From Candidatus Zixiibacteriota bacterium (GTDB lineage Bacteria > Zixibacteria > MSB-5A5 > SM1-73), in assembly GCA_023127875.1 (NCBI GenBank), contig JAGMFA010000067.1, positions 1 to 11,448 of the forward strand: a stretch of DNA of 11,448 nucleotides, given 5' to 3'. Each line of letters opens with the position of its first letter. Within the stretch, counting starts at the first letter, position 1. Both the position numbers and the translations under genes were made by a program. This document shows, piece by piece, positions 1 to 7,016 of the stretch. The notes below the pieces were generated by a model that saw nothing but the letters and a program-made list of their open reading frames with translations, did not search any database and had not been told where the DNA came from.

Positions 1-11
1 CTTCAGGGTGT

Positions 12-42
12 CCTTCGATCCCGAAGATCTCAGGATCGAGGG
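12..42. repeat. Short palindromic intergenic element
   Basis: CCTTCGATCC (12-21) pairs with GGATCGAGGG (33-42) apart from one G-T wobble, around an 11-nt loop. The loop and right arm share CGAAGATC and GGATCG with the gatC downstream hairpin (7332-7383). Both may therefore derive from one dispersed repeat family, although that relation rests on short matches. Confidence 0.4.
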
Positions 43-65
43 AAATCCCTTCAGGGTGAACCCTG

Positions 66-119
66 CCCTATGGATGATAAGTAATTGTCTTCCATAGGGG
101 CGGGAATTCATCCCGCCCC
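66..119. repeat. Two overlapping, mutually exclusive 9-bp stems
   Basis: CCCTATGGA (66-74) is the exact complement of TCCATAGGG (91-99), with a 16-nt loop. GGGGCGGGA (97-105) is the exact complement of TCCCGCCCC (111-119), with a 5-nt loop. The stems share 97-99, so they compete at their ends. The GC-rich hairpin resembles dispersed intergenic repeats of uncultured bacteria. A regulatory function is not supported by any neighbouring gene. Confidence 0.5.
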
Positions 120-258
120 GGGGTGTGGCTTTTTCAACACGCACTTTAGCTTGACCTTAAGACTTTAGTAATACAACCAGCTTCTACCTGGTTCACCTAA
201 AGGTGAACACTCCAATCTATTGTTGATCATCAAGAAACCTGATGTCTTTCCTAACAGA

Positions 259-1017
259 TCAGTTGGTCTTCTCAACTTTTTCTTTTGTGGCTACCTTTTT
301 CTGATTCAGACTGGAAGACTTGTCAATATCTACGATCCTTACATTTTCCGCATATTTCTTGGTCTTGTATTTGGTGATCTGCCCGACCTTTCTAACGATC
401 TCCACCATTCGATCCACCTGATTTAACACTTTATTCAATTTTTCGGTCAAGGGATCGTCTTCCGAAAGCTTTGCCATGACCAACTGCAGATTTCCCAAGA
501 TGGCGGTCAAAGGCTGGTTCAACTCGTGGCTGGCGGCTCCGGCCATCTCCACTACTACAGATTCTCTTTCTTTTTCAATCAGTCTATCTTGCATTTTTCT
601 TAATTCGTGATTTAAGTTAACCAACTCATCCTGCATTTTCTTCATCTTGATCAAGTTCCTCACTTTCAGAGGAAGCTGAAATCTGCGATCATCGTCACTT
701 AGCGGTTTGGTGAAGTAATCATTTGCCCCCAATTCCAAACCTTTCTCGATAGCGACAGAATCCTTGAGAGCAGATGCGATAATAACCGGAATGAAAGCTG
801 TGGACCGATTTTGTTCTATTCTCTCTAAGGTCTGGAAGCCATCCATCCCGGGCATCATCAGATCTAAAACGATCAGATCAACATTCTCCCGCTCCAGAAG
901 CTCTAATGCCTCCTCCCCGCTTTCCGCCTCAAGAAATTGATACCTTCCCTTGCGCAGGACCGTGCTCAAAATCTTTAAATTCATCTTCTCGTCATCCACT
1001 AAGAGTATTGTGGACAT
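259..1017 (-). CDS. Receiver-DHp protein without an ATPase domain (response regulator / orphan HisKA)
   Basis: This 252-residue cytoplasmic protein has two signalling modules. Residues 1-125 form a CheY-like receiver with acidic pair D8/D9, phospho-acceptor D52 in LDLMMPGMDG, S82 at the Ser/Thr switch and K104 in the TKP motif. A coiled-coil linker (about 125-155) leads to a HisKA-type H-box, AASHELNQPL, with H164 as the likely phosphorylated histidine, and a second DHp helix to about 215. The protein then ends after a short tail: there is no N box, no DxGxG and no GTGLGL, so it cannot bind ATP as a classical kinase. AAGGAG at 1023-1028, five bases from the ATG, fixes the start. It lies downstream of the hybrid kinase on the same strand but 516 bases away, so co-transcription is uncertain. 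A role as a phosphotransfer or scaffold protein fits, by analogy with other ATPase-less DHp proteins such as Spo0B, but is inferred. The lysine-rich last 20 residues look disordered. Confidence 0.88.
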   Translation of the reverse strand: MSTILLVDDEKMNLKILSTVLRKGRYQFLEAESGEEALELLERENVDLIVLDLMMPGMDGFQTLERIEQNRSTAFIPVIIASALKDSVAIEKGLELGANDYFTKPLSDDDRRFQLPLKVRNLIKMKKMQDELVNLNHELRKMQDRLIEKERESVVVEMAGAASHELNQPLTAILGNLQLVMAKLSEDDPLTEKLNKVLNQVDRMVEIVRKVGQITKYKTKKYAENVRIVDIDKSSSLNQKKVATKEKVEKTN

Positions 1018-1234
1018 CTTCTCTCCTTTTCAGTTGATATTCTCAATTGATTCCTCAACCCACCAAGAAAAAACAGTTTTTCCTTCAAGCCATCCAAAAT
1101 TGAGATATATGGGTTAGACTAAGATGATCTTTAACCCAGTTATAACCCTTATCGGCAGATGCGAAAGTTACCTTTCAAATTTATTTGACTAAATCTTTTA
1201 TGTTTTTCTGAAAAAAAACCAGAATATAAAAAAG

Positions 1235-1295
1235 ATATCCCTCTCTTGTATAGTTGGTTGTTGATGCAGAACCGAACTTTTCCTCTTTTGTCTTA
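1235..1295. repeat. 61-bp direct repeat, copy 1
   Basis: This segment matches 1408-1468 at a constant offset of 173 bases with four mismatches over 61 positions. The core TAGTTGGTTGTTGATGCAGA is identical in both copies. On the minus strand the core can fold as GTTCGGTT pairing with AACCAAC, with one bulged C. The flank to the left (AGAATAT) also recurs before copy 2 with a 12-bp length difference, so the duplicated unit may be slightly longer. Confidence 0.85.
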
Positions 1296-1340
1296 TTGAA
1301 TTTTGCATATAGAATGGAACATTCTTCCTTCTTCGCCTCC

Positions 1341-1406
1341 CTGTGCCTGTCGGGTCCCCGACCCGACAGGCAGCTCCCGCCAGGTCAGGGGACCTGGCGG
1401 GCACAG
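1341..1406. repeat. Double-hairpin palindromic element between the direct repeats
   Basis: Two perfect stems stand side by side. A 13-bp stem at 1344-1356/1360-1372 has a CCC loop. An 11-bp stem at 1376-1386/1391-1401 has an AGGG loop. An outer CTGTG (1341-1345) can also pair with CACAG (1402-1406), giving a three-way junction. The two stems resemble each other (TGCCTGTCGGGTC against the inverse of GACCTGGCGGGCA), so they may be two diverged units of one REP-like family. Confidence 0.75.
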
Positions 1407-1407
1407 A

Positions 1408-1468
1408 ATATCCGTCTCTTGTATAGTTGGTTGTTGATGCAGAACCGAACTGCTCCTCCTTTGTCTTA
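1408..1468. repeat. 61-bp direct repeat, copy 2
   Basis: This is the second copy of the repeat at 1235-1295. It begins two bases after the right arm of the double hairpin, as if the hairpin element and the 61-bp unit form one composite. It sits about 65 bases downstream of the hybrid kinase stop codon on the minus strand, so it would lie in that gene's 3' untranslated RNA. Confidence 0.85.
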
Positions 1469-1533
1469 AAGATCTTGTTCTCAATCATCCCACCATCAAT
1501 CAAACCGGAGATCCCTAACAGAAAAATCCCCCT

Positions 1534-4500
1534 TTAATTAACCTTACATACCAACATTTCTTCTTTCCTCTTGTTAGAAACAGCTCTGATTTTTTTCAAT
1601 AGGATTTCTGAGTCAACCGGCTTTGAAAAAACCGGGGGAATGAGGTCAGGTTCACCCATGGACAACTCTTTTCTAACTAAATCTAAATCCTGTCCGGTGA
1701 TTATGATTATAGGAATGTTCCGGGTGGGTAAATCTTTGTGTAAAATATGGACGATTTGTTTTCCATTCTTCAACTGTTCCCCCATCTTTTGGGGAAGTGA
1801 GAAATCGAGCAGAACGATTTGTGGATGAAGATCTTTTGCTAAAGTTACTGCATCATCCGCCGTTCGAGCCAGAAGAGTTGTGAATCCTTCGGCTTGCAAC
1901 AGCTCATCTAAGTATTGACTGAATATCGGATCATCCTCCACGATTAAAGCCAATGAGTCTTTCCCATGCTCTTTGATCTCTCCAAGCTTTTCCTCCGAGT
2001 GGACAGAACCTCCTTTTTCGGTCTCTCGATAGATTGGCACGGTGAAAGAGACTTTAGTTCCTTTTCCCTCTCCCGGGCTTCCCAGTTTTATCATCCCCCC
2101 CATCATCTCCACCAAATTCTTAGTTATGGTCAGTCCCAAGCCGGTCCCTCCATGTCTCCTGGTGGAGGAACCATCCACCTGTCTGAATTTCTCGAAAAGC
2201 TTCTCTTGTATCTGGGGAGAAATCCCAATGCCGGTATCCTCAACCTGAATCAATACATTCCCTTTTTCCTCTTGGACTTTTGATCTTACCACGATCTTTC
2301 CCTTATCGGTGAATTTGATGGCATTGCCCACAAGATTTATTATGACCTGTCTTAACTTACCGGAATCTGCGTAAACCTTCGGGGAAGGATGGTTCGTATG
2401 AACAAAGGACAATTTTAATTTTTTCTGTTGAGCCTGCACCTGCGTCAGTGAATCCACCTCCTCAAACAGGCTCTTCAAATCAACCTCTCCTGAATCCAGC
2501 TCCATTCTGCCAGCTTCAATCTTGGCAAGGTCTAACACATCGTTTATTATAGAGAGTAAGTGCTTGGCGCTTTGTTGGGCATTGTGTAAAAATTCTCTTT
2601 CCTCCTCCCGATTAACGCAATATCTATCCAGGACCAATCCTAAAAATCCAATGATCGAATTTAATGGGGTACGAAGCTCATGCGAGGTGTTAGCTAAATA
2701 CTCACTCTTTATCTGACTTACCTCCTCCAGCTTCCGGTTTAGTTTCTGAAGCTTCTCTTTGGCTTTCTCCACGTCCTCAAAAAGCAAAGCATTGTCCACC
2801 GCTATCCCGATTTCATTTCCCACCGAAGAGAAAAACTCCAGCTCTCTTTCAGAAAAATCTCTCTCCGATTGCCAGCCTATGTTCATCACCCCCAAAACTT
2901 CGTCTTTCGATCTTAGTGGTATGGCTATATGGCACTGCAATTTCTCCTCTAAGATGGTGGAACCGTTCAATCTGGGACAATTGGTGATATCCAAAAGCCG
3001 GGGCTGTTTGGATTTCACCACTTCCCAACATAGGCAGTTATCCTGCGGTAACTTCAACTCTTCTTCCACGAACTTCCGGCTCAACCCCTGATGGGCAACC
3101 AGCTTCATTTCAGTTTTCCGTTCTCGATCCACCAGAAAGATCCATCCGGCGGAGGAGTGAGTTAGCTCTAACATGATGTTCAAACTCCGGTTGAGGATTT
3201 CTTGCAAATTCAGGGTCTGGCTCACAGTAGAGGAAATGGTGTTAAGTGCAGAAAGCTCCTTGTTACTCTGCAATATCTCCTGTTCCATCTTTTTCTTTTC
3301 ACTTATGTCCTTACAGATTCCAAGCACGCCCACCGGTCGTCCTTGAGGATCTTTGATCAAAGAGGCAGAAATCTGTGCGGGAAATGTGCTTCCATCTTTT
3401 CTGGGCTCATTCAGCTCTCCACTCCAGCTCCCTTCTGTATAAATCTGTTGAATTGACTGATCTACCAGTGGCCAATAAGGCTCCGGGTAAAAATCTTTTT
3501 GTAATTTCCCTATCATCTCATATGGTTCATACCCATGCATATGGGTGTACGAACGATTGACAAAAATAACCTTTCCATTCAAATCGATCATAACCGCACC
3601 GTCAGTGGCGGATTCTAACGCCAAGGAGAGCAAACGGATATTTTCCTCTGTCTTTTTCTTCTCAGTAATATCTTCAACAATAATGGTATAACCGGAGAGG
3701 ATTCCCTCTTTCCCTTTCAGTGGGGTGATAGTGACAATTGCCGGGAAGAGCTGCTTACTTCTCCGATTTAACTCAGCTTCGCCTTTATATATGCCTGCCT
3801 CTCGGGTATGCTCTAATAAGATGAAAACAAAATCGTTGTTCTGGGCAAAAAACTCATGAATCCACTTTTTGTCCACCACCACCTCAGCTTCGTAGCCGAA
3901 AATAAGCTCCGAGCTTTTGCTATAGAAAGTAATCATCCCTTCTGTGTTAATGGTGAGGATAGCTCGATCCACTACACTTTTAAAGATGTTCTCCAGCTGG
4001 TTTTTAGTCCGGGAAAGCTCTCGGTTCATCAAGTTTAGATCTTTTAGCATCTTGGTGATGGTGGCTTCATTGGCGGTAAGCTCCTGGTTGGCCCTTCTGA
4101 GCTCTGCGGTTCTCTCTCCCACCTTTTGTCCTAAGGTGCGACTGTATTCTTCCAGCTTATTTTTGGACTCCTTTAAACCTCTGCTCATCCGATTGAATGT
4201 ATTGGCAAGAACTCCTATCTCATCTGAATGGTCAACCGGAATTTGAATTCCCCACTCACCTTTTGAAATCTGAAGGGCAGCTCCACTCAACCTACGAATC
4301 GGCTTGGTTAAAAGGCCAGAGAGATAGTTAGCCACCACAATCCCTATAATCAGAATCAGAAAATTCAATCCAAAGATAAGTCTTCTTTTCTGCGCGATAT
4401 TTGCTTTGAGACTTTTTAGACTAAAACCGAGCATCAATGCCCCCAAGGTTCTCTGGCCTGCTTTGATGGCGGTAACCACATAGAGCTTGTCCTCATCTAA

Positions 4501-4881
4501 TAAAACCTTACCCTTAAATCCAGCCGGCACAGAGAAGGGTTTGTGTCCGGTGTGAATTAGCTTTTCTTGTTGAAAGAATAAAGTATCATGGTATTGGTAA
4601 CGCAGTATTCTAATAAAAGAGAGAGCCTTATCTTGAAAAGCTCCCTTCACTGCTTCTTCAATGGACTGGCGGTCGTCAAAGTCCAGGGCCGGGCTCAAAT
4701 TGTATGTCAGCATGCGTGCTATGCTCTTCCCTTTAGTCTTCATCCCCTCCAAAGCTTGCTTTTTCTGTTGTGCCGGGAAAAAAAGGAGATTGAAAATCGA
4801 TATGCCTAAGAGGACGATAAGAATAGCCGCACTTATCTTCGTTCTGATAGGTCTTTCAAAAAAGAACTTTCTAATATTCAT
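1534..4881 (-). CDS. Membrane hybrid sensor histidine kinase (HAMP-PAS-PAS-GAF-HisKA-HATPase-REC)
   Basis: This 1115-residue inner-membrane kinase senses a signal and phosphorylates itself, then its own receiver. Two membrane helices (about 16-35 and 168-189) enclose a periplasmic domain of about 130 residues. A HAMP domain (190-242) and a coiled coil (to about 300) follow. Next come PAS domains at about 295-408 and 413-530 and a GAF domain at about 556-700 with cysteines C615, C617 and C635. The HisKA H-box NTSHELRTPLN has H734. The HATPase shows N853 (N box), DTGIGI at 882-887 and GGTGLGL at 911-917, so it looks catalytically complete. The C-terminal receiver has E982/D983, phospho-acceptor D1026, T1062 and K1087. 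This receiver carries extra residues after D1026 and before the SKP motif. The start is preceded by a weak AGGT-type ribosome site. It shares its strand with the two DHp-only genes on either side. The stimulus is unknown. Confidence 0.93.
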   Translation of the reverse strand: MNIRKFFFERPIRTKISAAILIVLLGISIFNLLFFPAQQKKQALEGMKTKGKSIARMLTYNLSPALDFDDRQSIEEAVKGAFQDKALSFIRILRYQYHDTLFFQQEKLIHTGHKPFSVPAGFKGKVLLDEDKLYVVTAIKAGQRTLGALMLGFSLKSLKANIAQKRRLIFGLNFLILIIGIVVANYLSGLLTKPIRRLSGAALQISKGEWGIQIPVDHSDEIGVLANTFNRMSRGLKESKNKLEEYSRTLGQKVGERTAELRRANQELTANEATITKMLKDLNLMNRELSRTKNQLENIFKSVVDRAILTINTEGMITFYSKSSELIFGYEAEVVVDKKWIHEFFAQNNDFVFILLEHTREAGIYKGEAELNRRSKQLFPAIVTITPLKGKEGILSGYTIIVEDITEKKKTEENIRLLSLALESATDGAVMIDLNGKVIFVNRSYTHMHGYEPYEMIGKLQKDFYPEPYWPLVDQSIQQIYTEGSWSGELNEPRKDGSTFPAQISASLIKDPQGRPVGVLGICKDISEKKKMEQEILQSNKELSALNTISSTVSQTLNLQEILNRSLNIMLELTHSSAGWIFLVDRERKTEMKLVAHQGLSRKFVEEELKLPQDNCLCWEVVKSKQPRLLDITNCPRLNGSTILEEKLQCHIAIPLRSKDEVLGVMNIGWQSERDFSERELEFFSSVGNEIGIAVDNALLFEDVEKAKEKLQKLNRKLEEVSQIKSEYLANTSHELRTPLNSIIGFLGLVLDRYCVNREEEREFLHNAQQSAKHLLSIINDVLDLAKIEAGRMELDSGEVDLKSLFEEVDSLTQVQAQQKKLKLSFVHTNHPSPKVYADSGKLRQVIINLVGNAIKFTDKGKIVVRSKVQEEKGNVLIQVEDTGIGISPQIQEKLFEKFRQVDGSSTRRHGGTGLGLTITKNLVEMMGGMIKLGSPGEGKGTKVSFTVPIYRETEKGGSVHSEEKLGEIKEHGKDSLALIVEDDPIFSQYLDELLQAEGFTTLLARTADDAVTLAKDLHPQIVLLDFSLPQKMGEQLKNGKQIVHILHKDLPTRNIPIIIITGQDLDLVRKELSMGEPDLIPPVFSKPVDSEILLKKIRAVSNKRKEEMLVCKVN

Positions 4882-5925
4882 CTTTTACCTGTTGTCATAG
4901 AAGAAGATCGCCAAATTTTTGTTATCTCAAAAACCGAAGCTCCTCTTTAAGGATGACAAATGAAAATCATGAAATTCCAGATAACAAATGCATCTTTTCA
5001 CCGTGAAAATTAGAATTATCCGAAAATCCCTTTGAATCACTTAGACTTGTTCAGGATAATGGCCGTCACTGATCTATTACCTACCTTCTTGATTTCAGGC
5101 AGAGTATCACTGAAATCCCTCATCGTAGACTACCGCTTGCAGGGTTAAGGTCAACCAGAAATAGCTCTTTCGAGAAGGAATGTATCCAAAGGTCTTGGCA
5201 TTCACAGTCATGATCTTCAACCACCAACATCCTCTTGAGAATACTTAAACTTCATTACATCGGCTCATGTCAAAAAACACCTGTATTTTTAGCTAAATCG
5301 GCAGGTTTCATGGGATGCTTTAACATTAGCTCGGTTTCACCATTGAAAGAAGTGCATTTTTTTCAATGACGGCAAAAAAGAAGGGATATGTCCGCAGGAC
5401 CAGCAGGCGCTCAGGCACTTCACCATCGTATCAGGATTACATCTGAGAATCTATGCAAGATAAATGTGCGCACTCCAGGACATTCTGCAAGGCTTTTTTC
5501 GTAAGACACTTGAAGGTTGATTAATGGAAGAATAAAAAAAGTCAGCCCTTTTCCAGAAGACTTAAAGCATTCTTGGGATAAGCTTTTCCTTTTCTCTGAC
5601 AAACTTTTGACTGTGGTTTAGCCCTTGATTGCCTCCGGTGTCAAAAAATATCTTGTCATCACCCTTCCTCTCAATTTTACTTTAATTCGAATTGAAGTTC
5701 GGGAGGAAGGCAAAGCTAAAGATAAGAAAGGTTAGGAAAAGGATTTCGTTAGAGTTTTGAATAATGAAATTTTCGTGTGTTGAGAGTGACTTATGGAGGA
5801 AGTTGAAATCAACTGGTTCAAATATGTTTTCATCCTAAGTTGCCCAACTCTAAATCGATTTTATTAGCCAACCCTCAAGCGCTCATTTATAAGAGCTGGA
5901 TTGGTATGGTTTCTTGAGATTCCTT
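4882..5925. other. 1-kb gap with probable gene debris
   Basis: No intact gene is supported in these 1044 bases. The minus strand contains short open stretches with family-like motifs broken by stops and frame changes. The clearest is a receiver-domain remnant at 5037-5242. The 60-residue frame at 5420-5602 has no recognised motif on its own. The sequence is AT-rich and interrupted in all frames, as expected for decaying coding DNA. The leader of the hybrid kinase lies at its left end. No strong promoter is seen there. Confidence 0.55.
5037..5242 (-). pseudogene. Probable remnant of a response-regulator receiver domain
   Basis: On the minus strand a frame entering at 5242 reads ILKRMLVVEDHD, the typical first strand and acidic pocket of a receiver domain. 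After a too-short spacer it continues as LFLVDLNPASG, resembling the strand and loop holding the phospho-acceptor aspartate, and stops at 5120. An ATG overlapping that stop (5123) opens the next frame with FSDTLPEIKK and VTAIIL, which match the order of helix 3 and strand 4, then stops at 5037. The elements are in correct receiver order, but about 25 residues are missing between the first two and a frameshift separates the rest. It lies on the same strand between the two signalling genes. The match is read by eye from short segments, so it could be chance. Confidence 0.42.
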
Positions 5926-6504
5926 CTAAAATAATTTGTCTGTCTTACAAACCCGAACTTCTTTTAACCTATTTTTGACCTCCTTTTCCACGTCCAACAT
6001 CCTCACACCGGGTGGATAGGTCTTATGCTGCACTCGGCAAAGATCCTGAAAAGCCTTAACAATGGCTTCTATTCTAAAGATTTCTCTTTTGCAGCCTTCC
6101 ACAAATTTATTCATATCTTCTTTTGACACTCCACCATTTTCGTTTATCTGGGACAGGAGTTCAATCCTTCCCAAAAGCACAGTAAGAGGGCTATTCAAGT
6201 AGTGGGAAATTGTGAACACCAACTCGTTTATAGTGTTCAAGGTCGATTGCTTCTTCTCAATATGCGCAGTCCCTTGCCCAGAAAGTGCATTTGTCGGGAC
6301 AAGTTCACTCGTTAGTCTGGCGGACTTTACCCCGACCATATTCTGTCCTTTGGATCTCATTTGAGTCAACTTACCCGCAGATTCACCGCAGGATCCATTT
6401 GACCGAGAAACAATCTTTAAAGCTCGTTTCATTCTGAAGCCTTTTTTAACCTTTGATCTGGCTATATTTGTGATATTTTGTATGCCAAAAAGATGAAAAC
6501 TCAT
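5926..6504 (-). CDS. DHp-only (HisKA-like) signalling protein without an ATPase domain
   Basis: This protein of up to 192 residues has one recognisable module. Residues about 88-155 form a DHp-like helical hairpin with H-box ISHYLNSPLTVLLG and H101 as candidate phosphohistidine. The sequence after the hairpin (HKTYPPGVRMLDVEKEV, 160-176) resembles the segment after the DHp of the receiver-DHp protein. No ATP-binding motifs and no receiver are present, and there is no signal peptide or membrane helix. The first 85 residues are polar, low in recognisable motifs and probably disordered. The first ATG has no well-spaced ribosome site. Met25 at 6432 has AAAAAGG seven bases upstream, so a 168-residue protein is a good alternative. 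It precedes the hybrid kinase on the same strand by about 1 kb. A phosphotransfer or kinase-modulating role is inferred from the domain only. Confidence 0.72.
   Translation of the reverse strand: MSFHLFGIQNITNIARSKVKKGFRMKRALKIVSRSNGSCGESAGKLTQMRSKGQNMVGVKSARLTSELVPTNALSGQGTAHIEKKQSTLNTINELVFTISHYLNSPLTVLLGRIELLSQINENGGVSKEDMNKFVEGCKREIFRIEAIVKAFQDLCRVQHKTYPPGVRMLDVEKEVKNRLKEVRVCKTDKLF
6440..6447 (-). promoter_or_regulatory. Ribosome binding site favouring the internal start at 6432
   Basis: On the minus strand AAAAAAGG ends seven bases before the ATG at 6432. The longer start at 6504 has only an AGG touching the ATG, which is too close to work well. This argues for translation from Met25, although the open frame upstream does not rule out the longer form. 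Confidence 0.45.
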
Positions 6505-6703
6505 CCTATCTTAGGGCATGGCTTTTATTTTATCGGCACGCCAGATAAAATGTTTAAACTTTATGAATTTTAAATCGATGAATTACTGTTTAAATTTTTG
6601 ACATTTTTTGAAAATGACGTTTCTTGGTAATATATTTAAAAGTAAGTTTTGTCCCAAGTTTGTATGATTTCGGCTTTTTGACATATTGAATTAGCAGTAG
6701 TTG

Positions 6704-6726
6704 GCCTTGTGGTATTTTCACAAGGC
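6704..6726. repeat. 8-bp hairpin
   Basis: GCCTTGTG (6704-6711) and CACAAGGC (6719-6726) pair perfectly around a 7-nt loop. There is no T-run on either side, so it is not an obvious terminator. It could be repeat debris or an operator-like palindrome in the divergent promoter region. Confidence 0.55.
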
Positions 6727-6820
6727 ATGGAGGAATTTGGAATCAAAAGGCCTTCCCAGATGGGGCTCCGTGATAAAAAAAGAAGTCTCTGAAAAATTCC
6801 TTTTTTAGGGCTGGTCATGC

Positions 6821-6894
6821 CAGAGGCGGGAGAGTCCTGCCTACGAGAATGTAACTCATTGATTTTTCGTAGGTCGAGCGGACGCTCCCGTCTG
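6821..6894. repeat. Two inverted, diverged copies of a GC-rich element
   Basis: The segment 6821-6845 (CAGAGGCGGGAG to GCCTACG) and the inverse of 6868-6894 (CAGACGGGAG to ACCTACG) align with a few differences and short gaps. They are separated by 22 AT-rich bases and would fold as one long imperfect hairpin in RNA. The pattern is that of a REP/BIME-like intergenic pair. Confidence 0.55.
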
Positions 6895-6951
6895 GGGGCA
6901 CCTTGCCCGACCACTCCGCAACACTTTTTCAAAAGACCAGTAAATAACATC

Positions 6952-6980
6952 TTGACAGAAGGGAGGAATTAGGTTATCCT
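6952..6980 (+). promoter_or_regulatory. Sigma70-type promoter of gatC
   Basis: TTGACA at 6952-6957 is a perfect -35 box. After 17 bases comes TATCCT at 6975-6980, matching four of six positions of the -10 consensus. Transcription would begin near 6987, giving a leader of about 30 bases before the gatC ATG at 7017. Confidence 0.7.
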
Positions 6981-7016
6981 TTTTGGGTAATATCTTACCA
7001 GAGTGAAGGAGCGTGT

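Larger units (their letters stand above)
1..258. other. Gene-free left edge with several short hairpins
   Basis: No convincing gene is visible. The stretch carries short palindromes: an imperfect stem at 12-21/33-42, a direct repeat CTTCAGGGTG at 1-10 and 49-58, overlapping 9-bp stems within 66-119, and stems at 175-180/188-193 and 191-198/201-208. It lies just downstream of the receiver-DHp gene, which is on the minus strand. None of the hairpins is followed on that strand by a T-run, so no standard Rho-independent terminator is recognised. Confidence 0.6.
1018..1533. other. Repeat-rich gap between receiver-DHp and hybrid kinase genes
   Basis: No gene is supported. The minus-strand frame open across 1198-1503 is built from the repeats and reads as low-complexity sequence. 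The right part holds a 61-bp direct repeat and a double hairpin. The left part (1018-1200) is AT-rich and should contain the promoter and leader of the receiver-DHp gene. GGGTTA at 1111-1116 can pair with either TAACCC copy (1132-1137 or 1143-1148). I found no clear sigma70 promoter. Confidence 0.6.
6505..7016. other. Divergent intergenic region between signalling and housekeeping genes
   Basis: Genes on the left read leftward and genes on the right read rightward, so promoters for both should lie here. The left part (6505-6660) is very AT-rich and probably holds the DHp-only gene promoter, but I cannot pinpoint it. The middle holds a hairpin (6704-6726) and an imperfect inverted pair (6821-6894). 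The right end holds the gatC promoter. The minus-strand frame 6636-6950 has no domain-like sequence and runs through the repeats. Confidence 0.6.

Noticed and set aside
1235..1468. Integron attC-like recombination site
   Set aside because: GTTGGTT and AACCGAAC superficially recall attC cores, but the consensus GTTRRRY/RYYYAAC pairs are not met and no cassette-like genes are present.
1198..1503. 101-residue minus-strand open frame
   Set aside because: It consists of the 61-bp repeats and the double hairpin, and the same peptide segment occurs twice because of the repeat.
5326..5418. Minus-strand fragment VPERLLVLRTYPFFFAVIEK resembling the start of a cyclic-nucleotide-binding domain
   Set aside because: Only about 30 residues, no glycine-rich or phosphate-binding cassette follows in frame, and the motif is weakly specific.
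5420..5602. 60-residue minus-strand open frame
   Set aside because: No ribosome site, no recognisable domain, and it lies in a stretch that looks like decayed DNA.
5525..5662. Minus-strand pieces resembling the end of an NtrC-type AAA+ domain (LTPEAIKG, then FVREKEKLIPRML, then GKGLTFFILP)
   Set aside because: The likeness needs two frame changes within 140 bases, and there is no Walker A, GAFTGA or other AAA+ sequence upstream. It may be chance. A frameshift-tolerant translated search would decide.
5684..5693. AATTCGAATT palindrome
   Set aside because: It is only 10 bp in AT-rich DNA and not placed near a gene start, so chance is sufficient.
6636..6950. 104-residue minus-strand open frame before gatC
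   Set aside because: It crosses the hairpin and inverted repeats, overlaps the gatC promoter, and has no domain-like sequence.
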